Both the position numbers and the translations under genes were made by a program. From assembly GCF_014898815.1 (NCBI RefSeq), contig NW_026515548.1, forward strand, positions 354,501-418,500: a stretch of 64,000 bases of DNA, given 5' to 3'. Below are positions 42,676-54,291 of this stretch, one piece after another (positions within the stretch are counted from its first letter, which is position 1; the number at the start of each line of letters is the position of its first letter). The notes beneath the pieces were generated by a model. That model made no database searches, was not told the origin of the DNA, and saw nothing but the letters and a program-made list of their open reading frames with translations. This DNA is from Panonychus citri (Eukaryota; Arthropoda; Arachnida; Trombidiformes; Tetranychidae).

Positions 42676-43804
42676 TTACAAGATGAAACCTCTAGAGGTC
42701 AAAGATTCTCTCAGGATATTATAAAGCTCGATCTGATGTTCGGGTTCGAGGGAATTAACTTGCAAGATAACTGATTGTAGATTTGGAGCAGCAATGAAAC
42801 TAGAAATGTAAACATTAACGAAAGTGGCCATTAAGAATTGGCAATCGAATCGATCCATGATTCCGCCGTGACCTGGAATCACATCGCCAAAGTCTTTGAT
42901 TTTGAAAGCTCGTTTGAATCCACTGGCAAAGAAACCGCCGAAAGGTCCGATGATTGAGCTGAACAAAGACAAAGAAAACGAATGCAACACGAATGGATAA
43001 AGTTTTATAGTTCGAGGAATATGTAACTGCAAAGAAAAAAATAGAAAAGAATTAAATAATGTTCACAATTAGATTTAGTTGAATGATGGAAATAATTAAT
43101 GAGGTTCGAAGGGGAAATGAAATTCCATTAATTAGCTGATTGTCTTTCACAGTAGTTAAACAATTGGCGATTTTCTAAGAACCTTGCAAACAGTTAATCA
43201 AAAAATAACAATTTTTCATAATAAATAAGCAAAAGTCAATCATGAAAAGTCAAATAATCAACAATTAAATTAAAATCTGTCAATGATCTTGCGAAAAGTT
43301 AAATTTGACTTAACGAATTGTTCACCTAAATTCAGTGAATAGTCAGAAAACCTCAAAAGGCTAATGAAAAATCAAATTATTAATAAAATTCATTAGTTAA
43401 TTACGTTTTCAGAGCTTTTATTGCCTGAGTTCATATCATGAAGATGTAATTCATGAGAAATTGAAATAATCTCAAATAGAGATAATCAATGATGATGATG
43501 ATAGAAAAGGTTTCACATTTGAAAGTAGATAATCAGAAAGAGAGATGATAAATTTTGTATCCTGTTATTCTTAGATTTCTATTTACCTAGTAACCACTAT
43601 TAGAAATGTTCGAGACTGTTCTCGAAAAGGTTTCACAGCGATTGTTAATACGATCAGTAAACAATTAATGCAAATCAAAATAGAACAGGAAAAGCAAAAG
43701 GAAACAGACCCGAATTATAAGAATAGCATTTGCAGGATGAAAATGAGAAACAAATAATCAACTGCTCTCATATCGACTGAATGAAATGGAATCATTTTCA
43801 TTAG

Positions 43805-43848
<44 letters not shown>

Positions 43849-46048
43849 GATTGATTCGTGACAATTTCAAGAAGAATGTTAATTGGTCAACGAAATTATT
43901 GAGTTTGACTGTACATTCATCAGTTTTCTCTTTACTCTTCCATCTCAACTTTTAAGACTTCTCTTGATTCAATTTCAAGGTTCCTTTTGTACAGATTTCT
44001 TATGACTTTGAGATCATCATTCGTTTCTATAGAGATGGTGAATGTAACGTAACTGTCATGAGTTAGTTACATAAATAAATCAACTAACAAGGATTCAAGA
44101 AAGATGAGAGCATCCATGTTACTTCCTGTAACTAAGATACCAAGGTTTTTTTTCTGTCATCTTTTTTGACATAAACTCTAAATTTCATCAACTTAATCCA
44201 CATCTAGTTGTAAATTAAAGTCTTCGGATAAAATTTCACCAGAAGAAGAAAAGGTAATGAATGAGTGAAGAAATGAATCTTTTTCTAATTACCAGTCTGA
44301 GAAGAACACTGAAATTTCGTGGTAACTCGTATTCGCTAAGCTGAAACAATGGCGATGGATTACAGGTCATCACGGTTTTCTCAAGATCTTCGGAATATCT
44401 GATGGGACAGACAAAGTATTCAAATTGGCACATAAAATGAGAGAACTGTAAAATAGAAAAGACAAAATATGATGGAATATAAATAATTGCAATTAATTAA
44501 CAAGTGAATGAAGGGATAAATAATCACCAGTAGACCGAGAATGACAGTTGCTATACCACCACCGATGAATCCTTCCCATGTTTTCTTGGGCGAGAGCTTA
44601 ATCAAAGGTGTACGGCCAAAGAAGAAACCAAATAAATAGGCCATAACATCGTTACATATGATCATGGAAACGGGCACGATGAACCATATCAATCCTTCAA
44701 ACATATTGGATATAATGAAATATGATTGAGTAACTACGATTAAAAGAGTAACATGAGTCCAAGCAAACTGTGGAAATGAAGATACACAGAACGATATTGA
44801 AATGTTAATTGACTTGAGAGACTTAATAACAAATTGTTATGACTAATTTAATTTACCAATGAAAATTGTCGCATATAATAACGCTTTTTGAGACTCAAAA
44901 CAAACCAAACGAATCCAGTGATGTATAAACAAAATGAGATAAATTTATGGTAAGTGACTAGTATGGCCATGAAATTCTGTATTGGAGAAATTGATTGGTA
45001 AAAGGTTCATGAATTGATCTTTAATTAGTTAATTAGTTCATCTAAATACTTACAGGCCGTTGCAAGAGAACAGCAAAATAATGGATAAAACTGGGTCCAA
45101 ATAGGAAATAATTGGATGTCAAGAGAAAGTACCAAGAGAGAGATCTGAACCAGGGTAATCCATGTACTCGATAAACAGCATAGCCAACAGAGATAATTTC
45201 TTGAAAGCATTTAACTTGAACAATTAATGTCTTTTAGTTGGAAGAGAGAAGAACGAATGAAGAAGATGAGAGATAAATAAATTGATCTAATTAAACACAG
45301 CTGATCAACCATTGGTATTAATTGCTTGCAAAAGTTTGATAAATTGATGTGTGAGTTCAGGGTATCAAAGGTGCATAATGAGTATGTTATGACAATCAAT
45401 TATAAATAGTAAATCATTTGATCAGCCCGTTAGCTTATCATGCACCATGATTAGAATGATAAATAAATTTTAACAGAAATTCTTACAATTAAAATGAGAG
45501 CCAAAGGTCCAGCATAAATTAGTAAACCAAATCCAGCGACCATAAAGATTGTGAATATTGATCGGACAATTGAATTTCGAAATTTTGATGGAAAATAAGC
45601 CAAACATGTTTCTATGATTGGATTAGTTTTATCCTGTGGCTGAGACAATGATTTGAGATAATCATCCTTTTTTAATAGTTCTTCAACTATTTTCTCTTCT
45701 TCCGAGTCAACGCCATCGAGAGAACTCTGCCTGTCAAGAAGCTTCTTGTAAACATAAACAAAAACAGAGACAAAGACAAAGGAATGAAAATGTATTAGAT
45801 ATCAACATAAAAATCATCGAATATTAAATATTTCAGTAAATTGGAGCAATAAGAATAGAGAAAAAGAGATTTTTGTCGAAAAAATTTTGGAATCTTGTGA
45901 GAATCGATGAAAATATCGAGAAAACTGAAGGATTGTAAAAGAGAAAAATCAATAAGAGAAAAGAAATAAATACCTTGTCAGTCATTTTCTCATCATCATC
46001 ATCTTCACTTTGATCTTTCACAGGTCGGTGACGAAGGTCTGAGGACAT
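42676..46048 (-). CDS. CDS: Phosphatidate cytidylyltransferase (CDP-diacylglycerol synthase), seven exons
   Basis: ER membrane enzyme making CDP-diacylglycerol from phosphatidate and CTP, feeding phosphatidylinositol synthesis. Exons in coding order are 45974-46048, 45487-45744, 45054-45230, 44857-44976, 44528-44767, 44293-44445 and 42676-43026. They give 457 residues (human CDS2 has 445). The N-terminus is acidic and cytosolic, then multiple membrane spans follow. Conserved blocks are VKCFQEI, LPWFRSLSWYF, NMFEGLIWF, GRTPLIKLSPKKTWEGFIGG, and the family signature SGFKRAFKIKDF...PGHGGIMDRFD. Exon 2 begins at a tandem AAGAAG acceptor, so one Lys may be optional. The GA microsatellite at 43807 lies in the last intron. 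A second ATG six bases upstream (46054) is also in frame. Confidence 0.96.
43807..43846. repeat. GA microsatellite
   Basis: About 20 GA units within the last intron of the CDP-diacylglycerol synthase gene. Confidence 0.95.
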
Positions 46049-46887
46049 GGTCACTGATTAAAAGTCGCTCCGAATTGTGACCGCTACACTTGCCGAAAAT
46101 ACCAATGAAACACCAAGTGAATTAACAGTTGGCCAAAAGACAGAAAATAAAAACATCTCAATCTCTCAAAGTGTTACCTTAGTCTCTCTTCTTTCCCCTC
46201 GACCAACCGATTCACTTCCCCTTTTTCCATGCAAATGTAGCGACATCAAGGGGACACAATATCAACTCTTTTTCTTTTTTTAATTCTCGTTAATTTCATT
46301 CATCTAATTAATCTCATTTCTCTCTTTAGGCTCATTATTCTCGTTTGTAGTTTCCAATAATCAACACCACCGAAATAATCCAAACAATTACAATAACTTA
46401 AATTGAGATTTAGTCTGAAAATTGATTTTATGATTTATAACATTTCCTAATTAGATTGTATCATTTATATTTTTTGCTTCTTCAGCAACAATTTAATTTC
46501 TGCCTTTTTCTTTATCAATGAGATTTAATTTCAAGTCTCTTTGATTAGTTGTATCTTTAAATTGAGTAATCGACACGATTCCTTTTCCTTATTCTTTCAG
46601 TCGAATTCAATTAACTAATTAATACGTTTGATTCGTCGAGTGATTTTATATCAACAAGTATTTCAAGTGTGATAATTATTTTCCAATAAAATATTTACAA
46701 GATGAAAAAGGTTTTCATGTTTATTAATTAAGTGAATCGAGTATTATAACAATCAATTGGTTAATAATTAATTAATAGTAAAAAAAGTAGCAATGATTCG
46801 TTGATTTCTTATTGATTAGTTAATTGGCAAAATGGCGATGGTCTTGTCGATGGATAATTAATTCATTTGTTCTGGTGTCTGATTAGT
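46049..46887. other. Intergenic region upstream of the synthase
   Basis: No gene recognised. The ORF at 46077-46283 (plus) has no motif and probably overlaps the synthase promoter and 5' UTR. Confidence 0.55.
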
Positions 46888-49800
46888 TCATGTCTCCAGA
46901 GTGCTGTTAATGTTAATCAACCTCTGATCACCTTTCACTTCAGGTTGATCAATTACCATTGATTGATTTGATTCTGATGTAAGAATTGATGTTAAGTTTA
47001 GTGTTGATTTTTCTGATGTTGATGGAAATGGATAATTGTGTTTATCGTTGAATTGATTGTTCGAATTGTGATCGAAATGTCCAGAACTTCGTCTGATGAT
47101 CTTTCCTGTTGAATGTTCTATTTCACGAGATTTTTTTGACCTTTCCTCTGACAATTTATTCATTAATTGAATGAGCCTCGAATCGATTTTACTTCCAAAT
47201 AACTTTTTCTTTCCAAATAAATTGCTGATCTTTTTATTTTTTCCATGAGACATCATTAGGGTTGAGAGTTTTTCTTGTAAGGATCCAACTGAATCTGAGG
47301 GTGAAAAGGTTGATGACGATTTTGAATTTGGACGGAAAGATAAATGGCCAAATTTAGAGGCGGAATTGGATGAAGCCACACGAGCAGCAACGGGATTGAA
47401 TTGTGAGATCATTTTGGAATGGAGTGTTGAAGGCAGGTCGATATCTGTGGACATAATTGATGGATTACCAAGACCCACTTGATTGTGAAGATTGTTAACC
47501 AAATCGCGATATTGGGTCAGGCTAATTGGATCTAAAGTCTCGAATGATTTAGGATGAGGTTGTAAAGTGAACGAACTGTAAGGTTGGAAAAAAGTAACTG
47601 CTTCATCAGGAATTAAACTCATTGCATGATCGAAATCAGATGAATGATGATAATGATGATTGTTTAAAGGTTTATTTGAAGAGAGAAATTGAGATGAGGA
47701 TGGATGAAGAGCTTGATGAGAATGATGATAATAATGATGAAAAGGATGAGAGTGAGAATGATGGCCAGTTGGATGTTGTTGATGATTTACTGAAGAATCG
47801 AGATAATTTAAGTAAATATCACGAAGTCTTTTTGGTTCATCAACTCCTGGCTTATGAACTATTGGAGAGACATAACGATTAAATGAATTTCGACAGGAAT
47901 ATGGTTGACCTGGATAACCATGAACACAATAACCAGGAGCCTTCAAAGGTCGTGAAGATGAAATCGAAGTAGCTGCTGAAGTAGAAGGTGAAGAAGATGA
48001 AGGATGATAAGGCCGAGATGATAAGTGCTCATGTAGAGACGAGGTCGGTGGAGAAAGGGATGGAGATGAAATACCTTCGGGAATGAAGTAACTGTTTTCT
48101 TCAACAAAGGCCAAAGGTTGACCTTCATCAGACACTAATTGTTGTAGCAATAAACGACGATAGAGCTCATCGAAAACATTTACATTCGGACTCAATGGCA
48201 TAACCATTGGACCTTCGTAAAGTCCAGCTAGTCCTAAGGGGCTAGGAGATGCTTGGGTCAAGTATTGGCCAGATGGATGAGAAGAAGTTCCAATGACCTG
48301 TCGTTTACCTCGATGTCGACGTGATCTTAATGCTAATATGTGCTCTTCGAAAAAGTCTTTATCATTACTCTTTATATTTGATTGTTTAATTGGTAAAGAA
48401 GAAGAAGGCTGGTCATTAATTTCGTTTGGAGAGGATGGAACAACAATTCGATGATAATCATTATCATCGTTTCCAAGTAAAGAGTTGAAACTCTTGCTAT
48501 TGTCCATCACAACTCCTCGAGGTTTGTGTTGTTGCTGTTGGTGTTTCGAGGATTGGTCGTTGTATTGACCAACATTCGGTTGTCCACTGTGCCAACCATC
48601 TTTTAGATTCTTATGATTTGAGACTGTCCATGGAGGAGGAGAGCTCGAAGGTGGTTTCCATTGATGGCCAGGCTCTTGTGGTTTGCGTCTTTCGTTATAA
48701 ATTTCATTGTATTTCTGTCGATTGTTGCGAATTTTATCTTGTTGCTCATGTTGGTACATCGCTTGTCGCAGTTCATCTTTGCTTAAGGGTCGAAGTGATT
48801 TAGGTTTTCCTTGATTTCTACCCCATAAGAAAGTAAAACTATCTTAGGATCTCTGAGTTCAGCTTTATTCCCAATCGAATTGTAATTACGGTTTAGGTTT
48901 CCGGCGTTCTTTTTGGAATTGACCGTTTCAACGTTCATGATCTTGGGAACTTTTTCAGCCGAGACATTTATCCTATGGGAGATGAACGGAGTCTCTTTAT
49001 CCAGCATTTTAGCGGCATCGGGATCAACTGGCAACTTGACCGCTGTTCCTTTGTCACTTTTACCATGAATATCTCTCCCATTACCTATCGTAGTGCTGCG
49101 ACTTTTACCATGCTCACCTTCATCTTTTTTTTCTTCATCATCTCCATCATCATCTTCAGTTTCGTCATCTTCTCCTTCATCTCCAAGATCACTTTCTTCA
49201 TCGTCTTCTTTCAATTGCTTAGCCTTTTCATCATTCGTTTCATTCTTAGTCATTGGTATTTCCGGAATATCAGGAAAATCAGGGAAAAATATTCGAGATC
49301 CTTTTTCTTTCTCTGAATAATCATACAAGAGATCATCCGCTTCCGCTAGTCCAGGAATCTTTAATTTCTCGTAAACATTAAACCCCTAAAACGAATGAAA
49401 ATAATGAAAAAAATACATGAATTAATTTTTCTAATTCTAATTCAGATTAAAACGAAATCTATTAGTTGACTGAGATGAAGAAAGTCATTGACCAGTCGTT
49501 TGATTGGTTGTTGACAATAAAAGAAATTTTCATTTCGAGCAAAATGAAGGTTTACATTTTCACTTAAATTGTTAATCATCAGACTTAACAAGTGGATTAA
49601 TCAATGAATCTCCATTGTTCACACCTAAAGGCAAGAAAATGTTCTGCAATAATCATCTTCTCATCGTGTCTATCGCTTAAACCATTTCACGCTTCGTTTA
49701 GATACTAACTCATACATGGAAAGTGCTGAAAGTGCGGACATGAGAAGAAAATTATCAAAATGAAAGTAAAAAATAATGATGAAAGTTTTATTTTCATCGA

Positions 49801-50201
49801 AATGATCTCAATAGAAAAATCATTTTCTCTTAAAAAAATTGGAGATTTGAGGCCTTACTAAGTCATTGTTTCACCAATAATCCACTATGAGAACAGTTAA
49901 CTTGATCAATGGCTCATTAAATTGCTGATTATTGGCATTAATTGAGCGATTATTAATAACTCTTTGGTTTGATATCGAAGTGTATCAATCATTTGTTGAT
50001 TGTGAGACTCACCTCTTCTAGAAGCTTGAGAAATGCTTCATCGTTTTTGCCTCCATTTTCATAGGAAACTTGGTTTTCCAATCCCCTGGTCGGTTTACCT
50101 CCGATCGGACTTGTCACTCCAGGCATCAGTTCAACCTCAAGAGACGATTGAATTGAACCAATGGAACCGATCAAATTAATTGTCGACACAATTAATAGGA
50201 C
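46888..50201 (-). CDS. Large secreted protein, acidic then His/Ser-rich, unknown family
   Basis: Exons supported in coding order are 50013-50201, 48890-49385 and 46888-48842, about 880 codons in all. The first visible exon starts with a hydrophobic run (VLLIVSTINLIGSIGSIQS) like a signal peptide. Its ATG must be in an upstream exon that I could not place. A candidate ATG at 50407 fits only a weak donor. The last two exons join through a 47-bp intron (48843-48889) that corrects the register. Content: a short structured region (GFNVYEKLKIPGLAEADDLLYDY), a long Glu/Asp tract, WGRNQGKPKSLRPLSKDELRQ, a furin-type RHRGKR, then a His/Ser/Pro-rich region with a small Cys pair (GYCVHGYPGQPYSC). It could be a prohormone-like or matrix protein. 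No family was recognised. Confidence 0.65.
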
Positions 50202-52743
50202 CTAAGATGTGTAAGGATGATAAAATTACAATTAGTTTATGAGGTTGTGTTGTGATTGTTAATCAGCAAATGTTTTATTGGCTTGTTAGCAAATTCAGGC
50301 TCATCTTTATTTCTTGATTTAGTTTCTTTTGGCCTTAATTGTTGATATTTTGTTCACTCAAATTGATTTCTATTGATTGTGAGGACTTACCTGCCTACAC
50401 CAACCATTGTCAATCGATTGTTTCTATTTCTTAATTGTCCCTTGATTAGAAAGGAGCTAAATTAAACTCAGAAGTACAGTTTTAAACAATTAAAATCAAA
50501 TAAAATCTAATTTTTCAATTCATTAGATTAACTTGTAATCTTTATAACGTTTTTGGCTCTTCTTAATCAAAAACTGATTGTTATTCAACCGATTATGGTG
50601 ATTCTTTCATTCAACTAATTGTTACTAATTCTTAAGAACTAGTTTGTGATCAATTTAGTAACGACAAAAACAAAATCAATTAATTCAAGTTGATGATTAA
50701 TTAAAAAGCTTGAACATTAATTTTCGTTAATAAGACTATCATTTTAATTAGTGATTCCTTTGTTAGATTGACGATCGTTAATCAATATTATTATTTTCTA
50801 AATACTAAAATAAGAACTAATGATCGATTCGAGAGCATTCAGAACTTTACGAACTTCGATAAGAATCACTAAAAGTAAACCGACACTTCTTCAAGTCTCA
50901 CTGGTATCGAATCGTTTCAATAGATTATAATCAATGGAAATTAATTAAACTCACCTTAATGTATTCTAATCCGATTTGATTGGAATAAATCATCATGGCG
51001 ATGGCATAAAAACTAATCAGTTGTTGATATTAAACAAAAAGACACAGAATTAGATTGTAAGTTAACAGGCAAACAAATGGACGTTCACTTGTTGATCACC
51101 AAATGTAATTAACAATCAAAATCGTTTGAGTTTTTACTCGACCAACGAAACTATCAAATGTTTAATGCTGAAAGTGAAGATGATGAGGATGAGGATGAGA
51201 TGAAAATGATGATCGATTGGGGATCAAGAAAACGCCTTCGAAAAGAGACAAACCTTAACGGTTTTTTCTTCTCTTTTTTTTCTAATCTTGTTTTCAATCG
51301 AAACCTTTTGTTATACATTTGTCTTAATCATCTTCATCTCTTTTATCATCTTTTGTCTTCCTTTCTCTCTTTCTCTTTCTCTTTCTCTTCTTTCTTATTC
51401 TTTTTTTCATCTTTCACCTTTTTCATCTTAAAACCAACCCATTCAAATGATAATTCAGTGAGTTAATTGAAGACAATTAAGTCTCTGTGTTGATCATTTT
51501 TCACTTGAGACTTTTCATCTTCATCATTCTGATCATCTTCATCTTTTAATAACTCAAATTTGTGTTCGAACATTAAATTTGGTGATTCTCATGATACTTA
51601 AGCATCGAATTTGATTCATTAACTGTTTAGTGTCAATCTCATATGCAAATATAAATACATGATCGTAATTAGTTAATCGATTTTTCTTCTCTCATTAAAC
51701 ATTAAACTCGGTAACTTATTCACTAACGATACTTGCATCATCCTTTCATCATCCTCATCATCCATTTCCTAGTTTCCTTCCTGTTACTACTGACGATTTC
51801 TATTCGTGCTCTTTGCTTACATTATAAACAATATCGTTAATTAATTGAACAATTGCGAACTAACAACAATTATATTCACTTTTTGTTTCAACATTTATAT
51901 TGTAAGTGTTTTAATTAATAAACTTTTTGATTCTACAAGCTAATGATTCTGTTTAAATGTTTAAATTGCTCAAGTGAACCTTTTCAATTCGCTATCACAA
52001 TTTACTGATTACTTTTTACCTCTTTATTTGATAATCAGCCATTCAACAATAGATAATCAAAATCGTCATAGTGAATTGATTAATAATAGATTTTTTTATC
52101 ATCGAGTTGATTGTAAACATATCAATGTATTCATCTAATGTTTTGTCTCAGAAATTAACAGAAACATCAAATTAAATCAGCTAATTGATCATCTTCCTGT
52201 ATTAGCACATCAATTGACCATTTGAAGAGTTTAATTGTTTCAAAGTTAAACCATCGGAAGTATCAGTTACCAGTTGAAACAATTCAATCGTCAACAATTA
52301 ACTTATTCAAACACAAAATTGAATTAAAAGTTTTGGATATGATTTAATTCTGAGTATTAATACAAATTGGAGCCAAAACAGAAACATTTAATTTATCAAT
52401 ATAATTATTATTTACTATTGACTCACTTGACACAATTAATTAATTATCAATTTAACAGTTTACAATAATTTGAGTATTGAATGAAACATGATTACTAAAC
52501 GATTGAGTGTTAACAATGACAATATACCAAATAAATTACAATTTAAATTGACAAAAGGAAAAGGGTAATTTAACAGATAGACAGTTGATTTAATTGTTGA
52601 TGATTAGTTTCCATGATATGTTAGTGAATTTCATTGCTGATTTAATATACTTTGGAATGGCTTTTGGTCTTAACTTCATCAATTCGGAGGAATCAAAGGA
52701 AGGATATGATTTCGTTAGTGATTAAGTAAATTGTGATCAACAA
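50202..52743. other. Intergenic, AT-rich
   Basis: It should contain the 5' exon of the minus-strand secreted protein, perhaps near 50391-50407 where a strong donor (GGCAG|GTAAGT on the minus strand) occurs. The ORF at 51158-51466 is low-complexity pyrimidine-rich sequence. Confidence 0.5.
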
Positions 52744-54291
52744 TTAGGATTGTTTCTTGAAAAAGACTCGCTTCTCTGTAGGCTTTTGTACAGAGGCTTC
52801 CATTCCCTTGAGAAAGGCTTGAATCGCATCGCCCAACATCATGGCATCAACGACATTGGATTCGTCCCATTTAACTGCAGCCACTGATGAGGAAGATGGT
52901 GATTCTGAGTCATCTTGATTCTCAGTTGATTCAGTCAGAACTTTTTTATCTGAAGCCAGATCGTTATCTGTGGTTGTTGTCGTTGCTGATATTGGGGAGG
53001 GTGAACTTGTTACAGTTATCGATGAATTAAAATCAGTTGTGTTTCTAGAATTATTATCGTGGTGGTCTTTAAATTGTATTCCCCGACCTGAACGATTCTT
53101 TGGTGTCTCATGTCGATTTTCATGAGAAAGATCAAATTTGAGCGTTGGTTTCGAAGGAACAACAATTCGAGTCTCAATAAATCCAAGGGAATCGTTTGTT
53201 GAACTATTATCAGCTGATGAATTGGGTCTTGAATTACTATTATTCTGATTATTACTATTTGAATTGTTATTCAAATCAGCTGATGGGTTTTTCTTAAGCG
53301 CACTCTTTTTTACTAATTTACGTGTTGCGTCAATTGATTGTTGATCAGCTAATTGAACTGTATTAGTAGAGATGGATGAGGTTTTCAGGATAACCTTTCG
53401 GGGTCCGATTGATGTTGGTGATACATTACCGCTCGGTGGATCTGATTTGATGATTGAGGGTTTAATTGTTGCTGTCGGAGTTGCTGTTGATGAAGATGAT
53501 GGTGAAGTGTTAAAAGGTGATGATGTTGTTAATGTTGGTGAAGTTGTTGATGAAAGAGTTACTGGTGAATTGGATGTTGATGCTACTTTAGTGGCTTCGG
53601 TTAGTAGATTGATCAAATCTTCACGTTTACAAACTATTCCTTCATCTTGACTTCCAGATCGACTTGTTCGCGCTGATCCAGTTCGAGAGTTGGATGACAA
53701 TCGGCGTCCGGAACCTTCGCTTTCATCTCCAGGACCAGGACTAATTGAAGTAGTTGAGCTTTCATCGCTTCCTCCGCCCGTTGATCGCTTACGAAGTGAG
53801 GCCAATTTATTTTTCAACACCTTCCATTCAGAAGCTGCTTTACTATTACCTGATCGAGTTCTGACAATACTGGATTTCGTTTCTGATGATGATGAAGATG
53901 GATCATCTTTTATGATGTATGAATTTCCTTCATGTTGATGACGAGATGAACTTTTGATAACTGGTGCTAATGTTGTCGATGTGGCAGAATCTCCTGTAGC
54001 TGTTACAATTATCGATGATCGAGTGGGCGAAAGAGCTGGTGTGTGATTGTGTGAATTGCTATTCGAGCTGTTGTTATGTTTATTACTTTTCATCGCTCTA
54101 ATCACTTCGATTGAAGATAAAGTTCGGCTAAAAATCTTCGTAGACTTCCAACTAACACGTGTTGAACTTGGCGAATCACAAGTTGACTTATTAGAACTTT
54201 CCGTCGAATCATCGTTTTTCGCTGTTTCGTCGACAACTGGAGGCTCTTTGATCTTGTACGATCGAGAGCGGAATGCTGATGAACTGGTCAT
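52744..54291 (-). CDS. Ser-rich disordered protein with a C-terminal PP1-docking motif
   Basis: 515 residues, intron-free as far as seen. Strongly Ser/Thr/Asn-rich with no transmembrane segment or signal peptide, so probably intracellular. A basic patch SEWKVLKNKLASLRKRS lies near residue 155, and KREDLINLLTEATKVA near 220 may be helical. The last 50 residues look ordered (WDESNVVDAMMLGDAIQAFL). The protein ends EKRVFFKKQS, in which R508-F511 fits the RVxF protein phosphatase 1 docking consensus with flanking basic residues. A second possible match is RGIQF near residue 410. The family was not recognised. Upstream exons cannot be excluded, but the ATG at 54291 is reasonable. Confidence 0.7.
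   Translation of the reverse strand: MTSSSAFRSRSYKIKEPPVVDETAKNDDSTESSNKSTCDSPSSTRVSWKSTKIFSRTLSSIEVIRAMKSNKHNNSSNSNSHNHTPALSPTRSSIIVTATGDSATSTTLAPVIKSSSRHQHEGNSYIIKDDPSSSSSETKSSIVRTRSGNSKAASEWKVLKNKLASLRKRSTGGGSDESSTTSISPGPGDESEGSGRRLSSNSRTGSARTSRSGSQDEGIVCKREDLINLLTEATKVASTSNSPVTLSSTTSPTLTTSSPFNTSPSSSSTATPTATIKPSIIKSDPPSGNVSPTSIGPRKVILKTSSISTNTVQLADQQSIDATRKLVKKSALKKNPSADLNNNSNSNNQNNSNSRPNSSADNSSTNDSLGFIETRIVVPSKPTLKFDLSHENRHETPKNRSGRGIQFKDHHDNNSRNTTDFNSSITVTSSPSPISATTTTTDNDLASDKKVLTESTENQDDSESPSSSSVAAVKWDESNVVDAMMLGDAIQAFLKGMEASVQKPTEKRVFFKKQS

Noticed and set aside
46077..46283. Small gene divergent from the CDP-diacylglycerol synthase
   Set aside because: 68 codons with no motif, overlapping the likely promoter and 5' UTR region.
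51158..51466. ORF with many Phe, Ser and Leu
   Set aside because: Encoded by a pyrimidine-rich low-complexity tract. No start context or domain.
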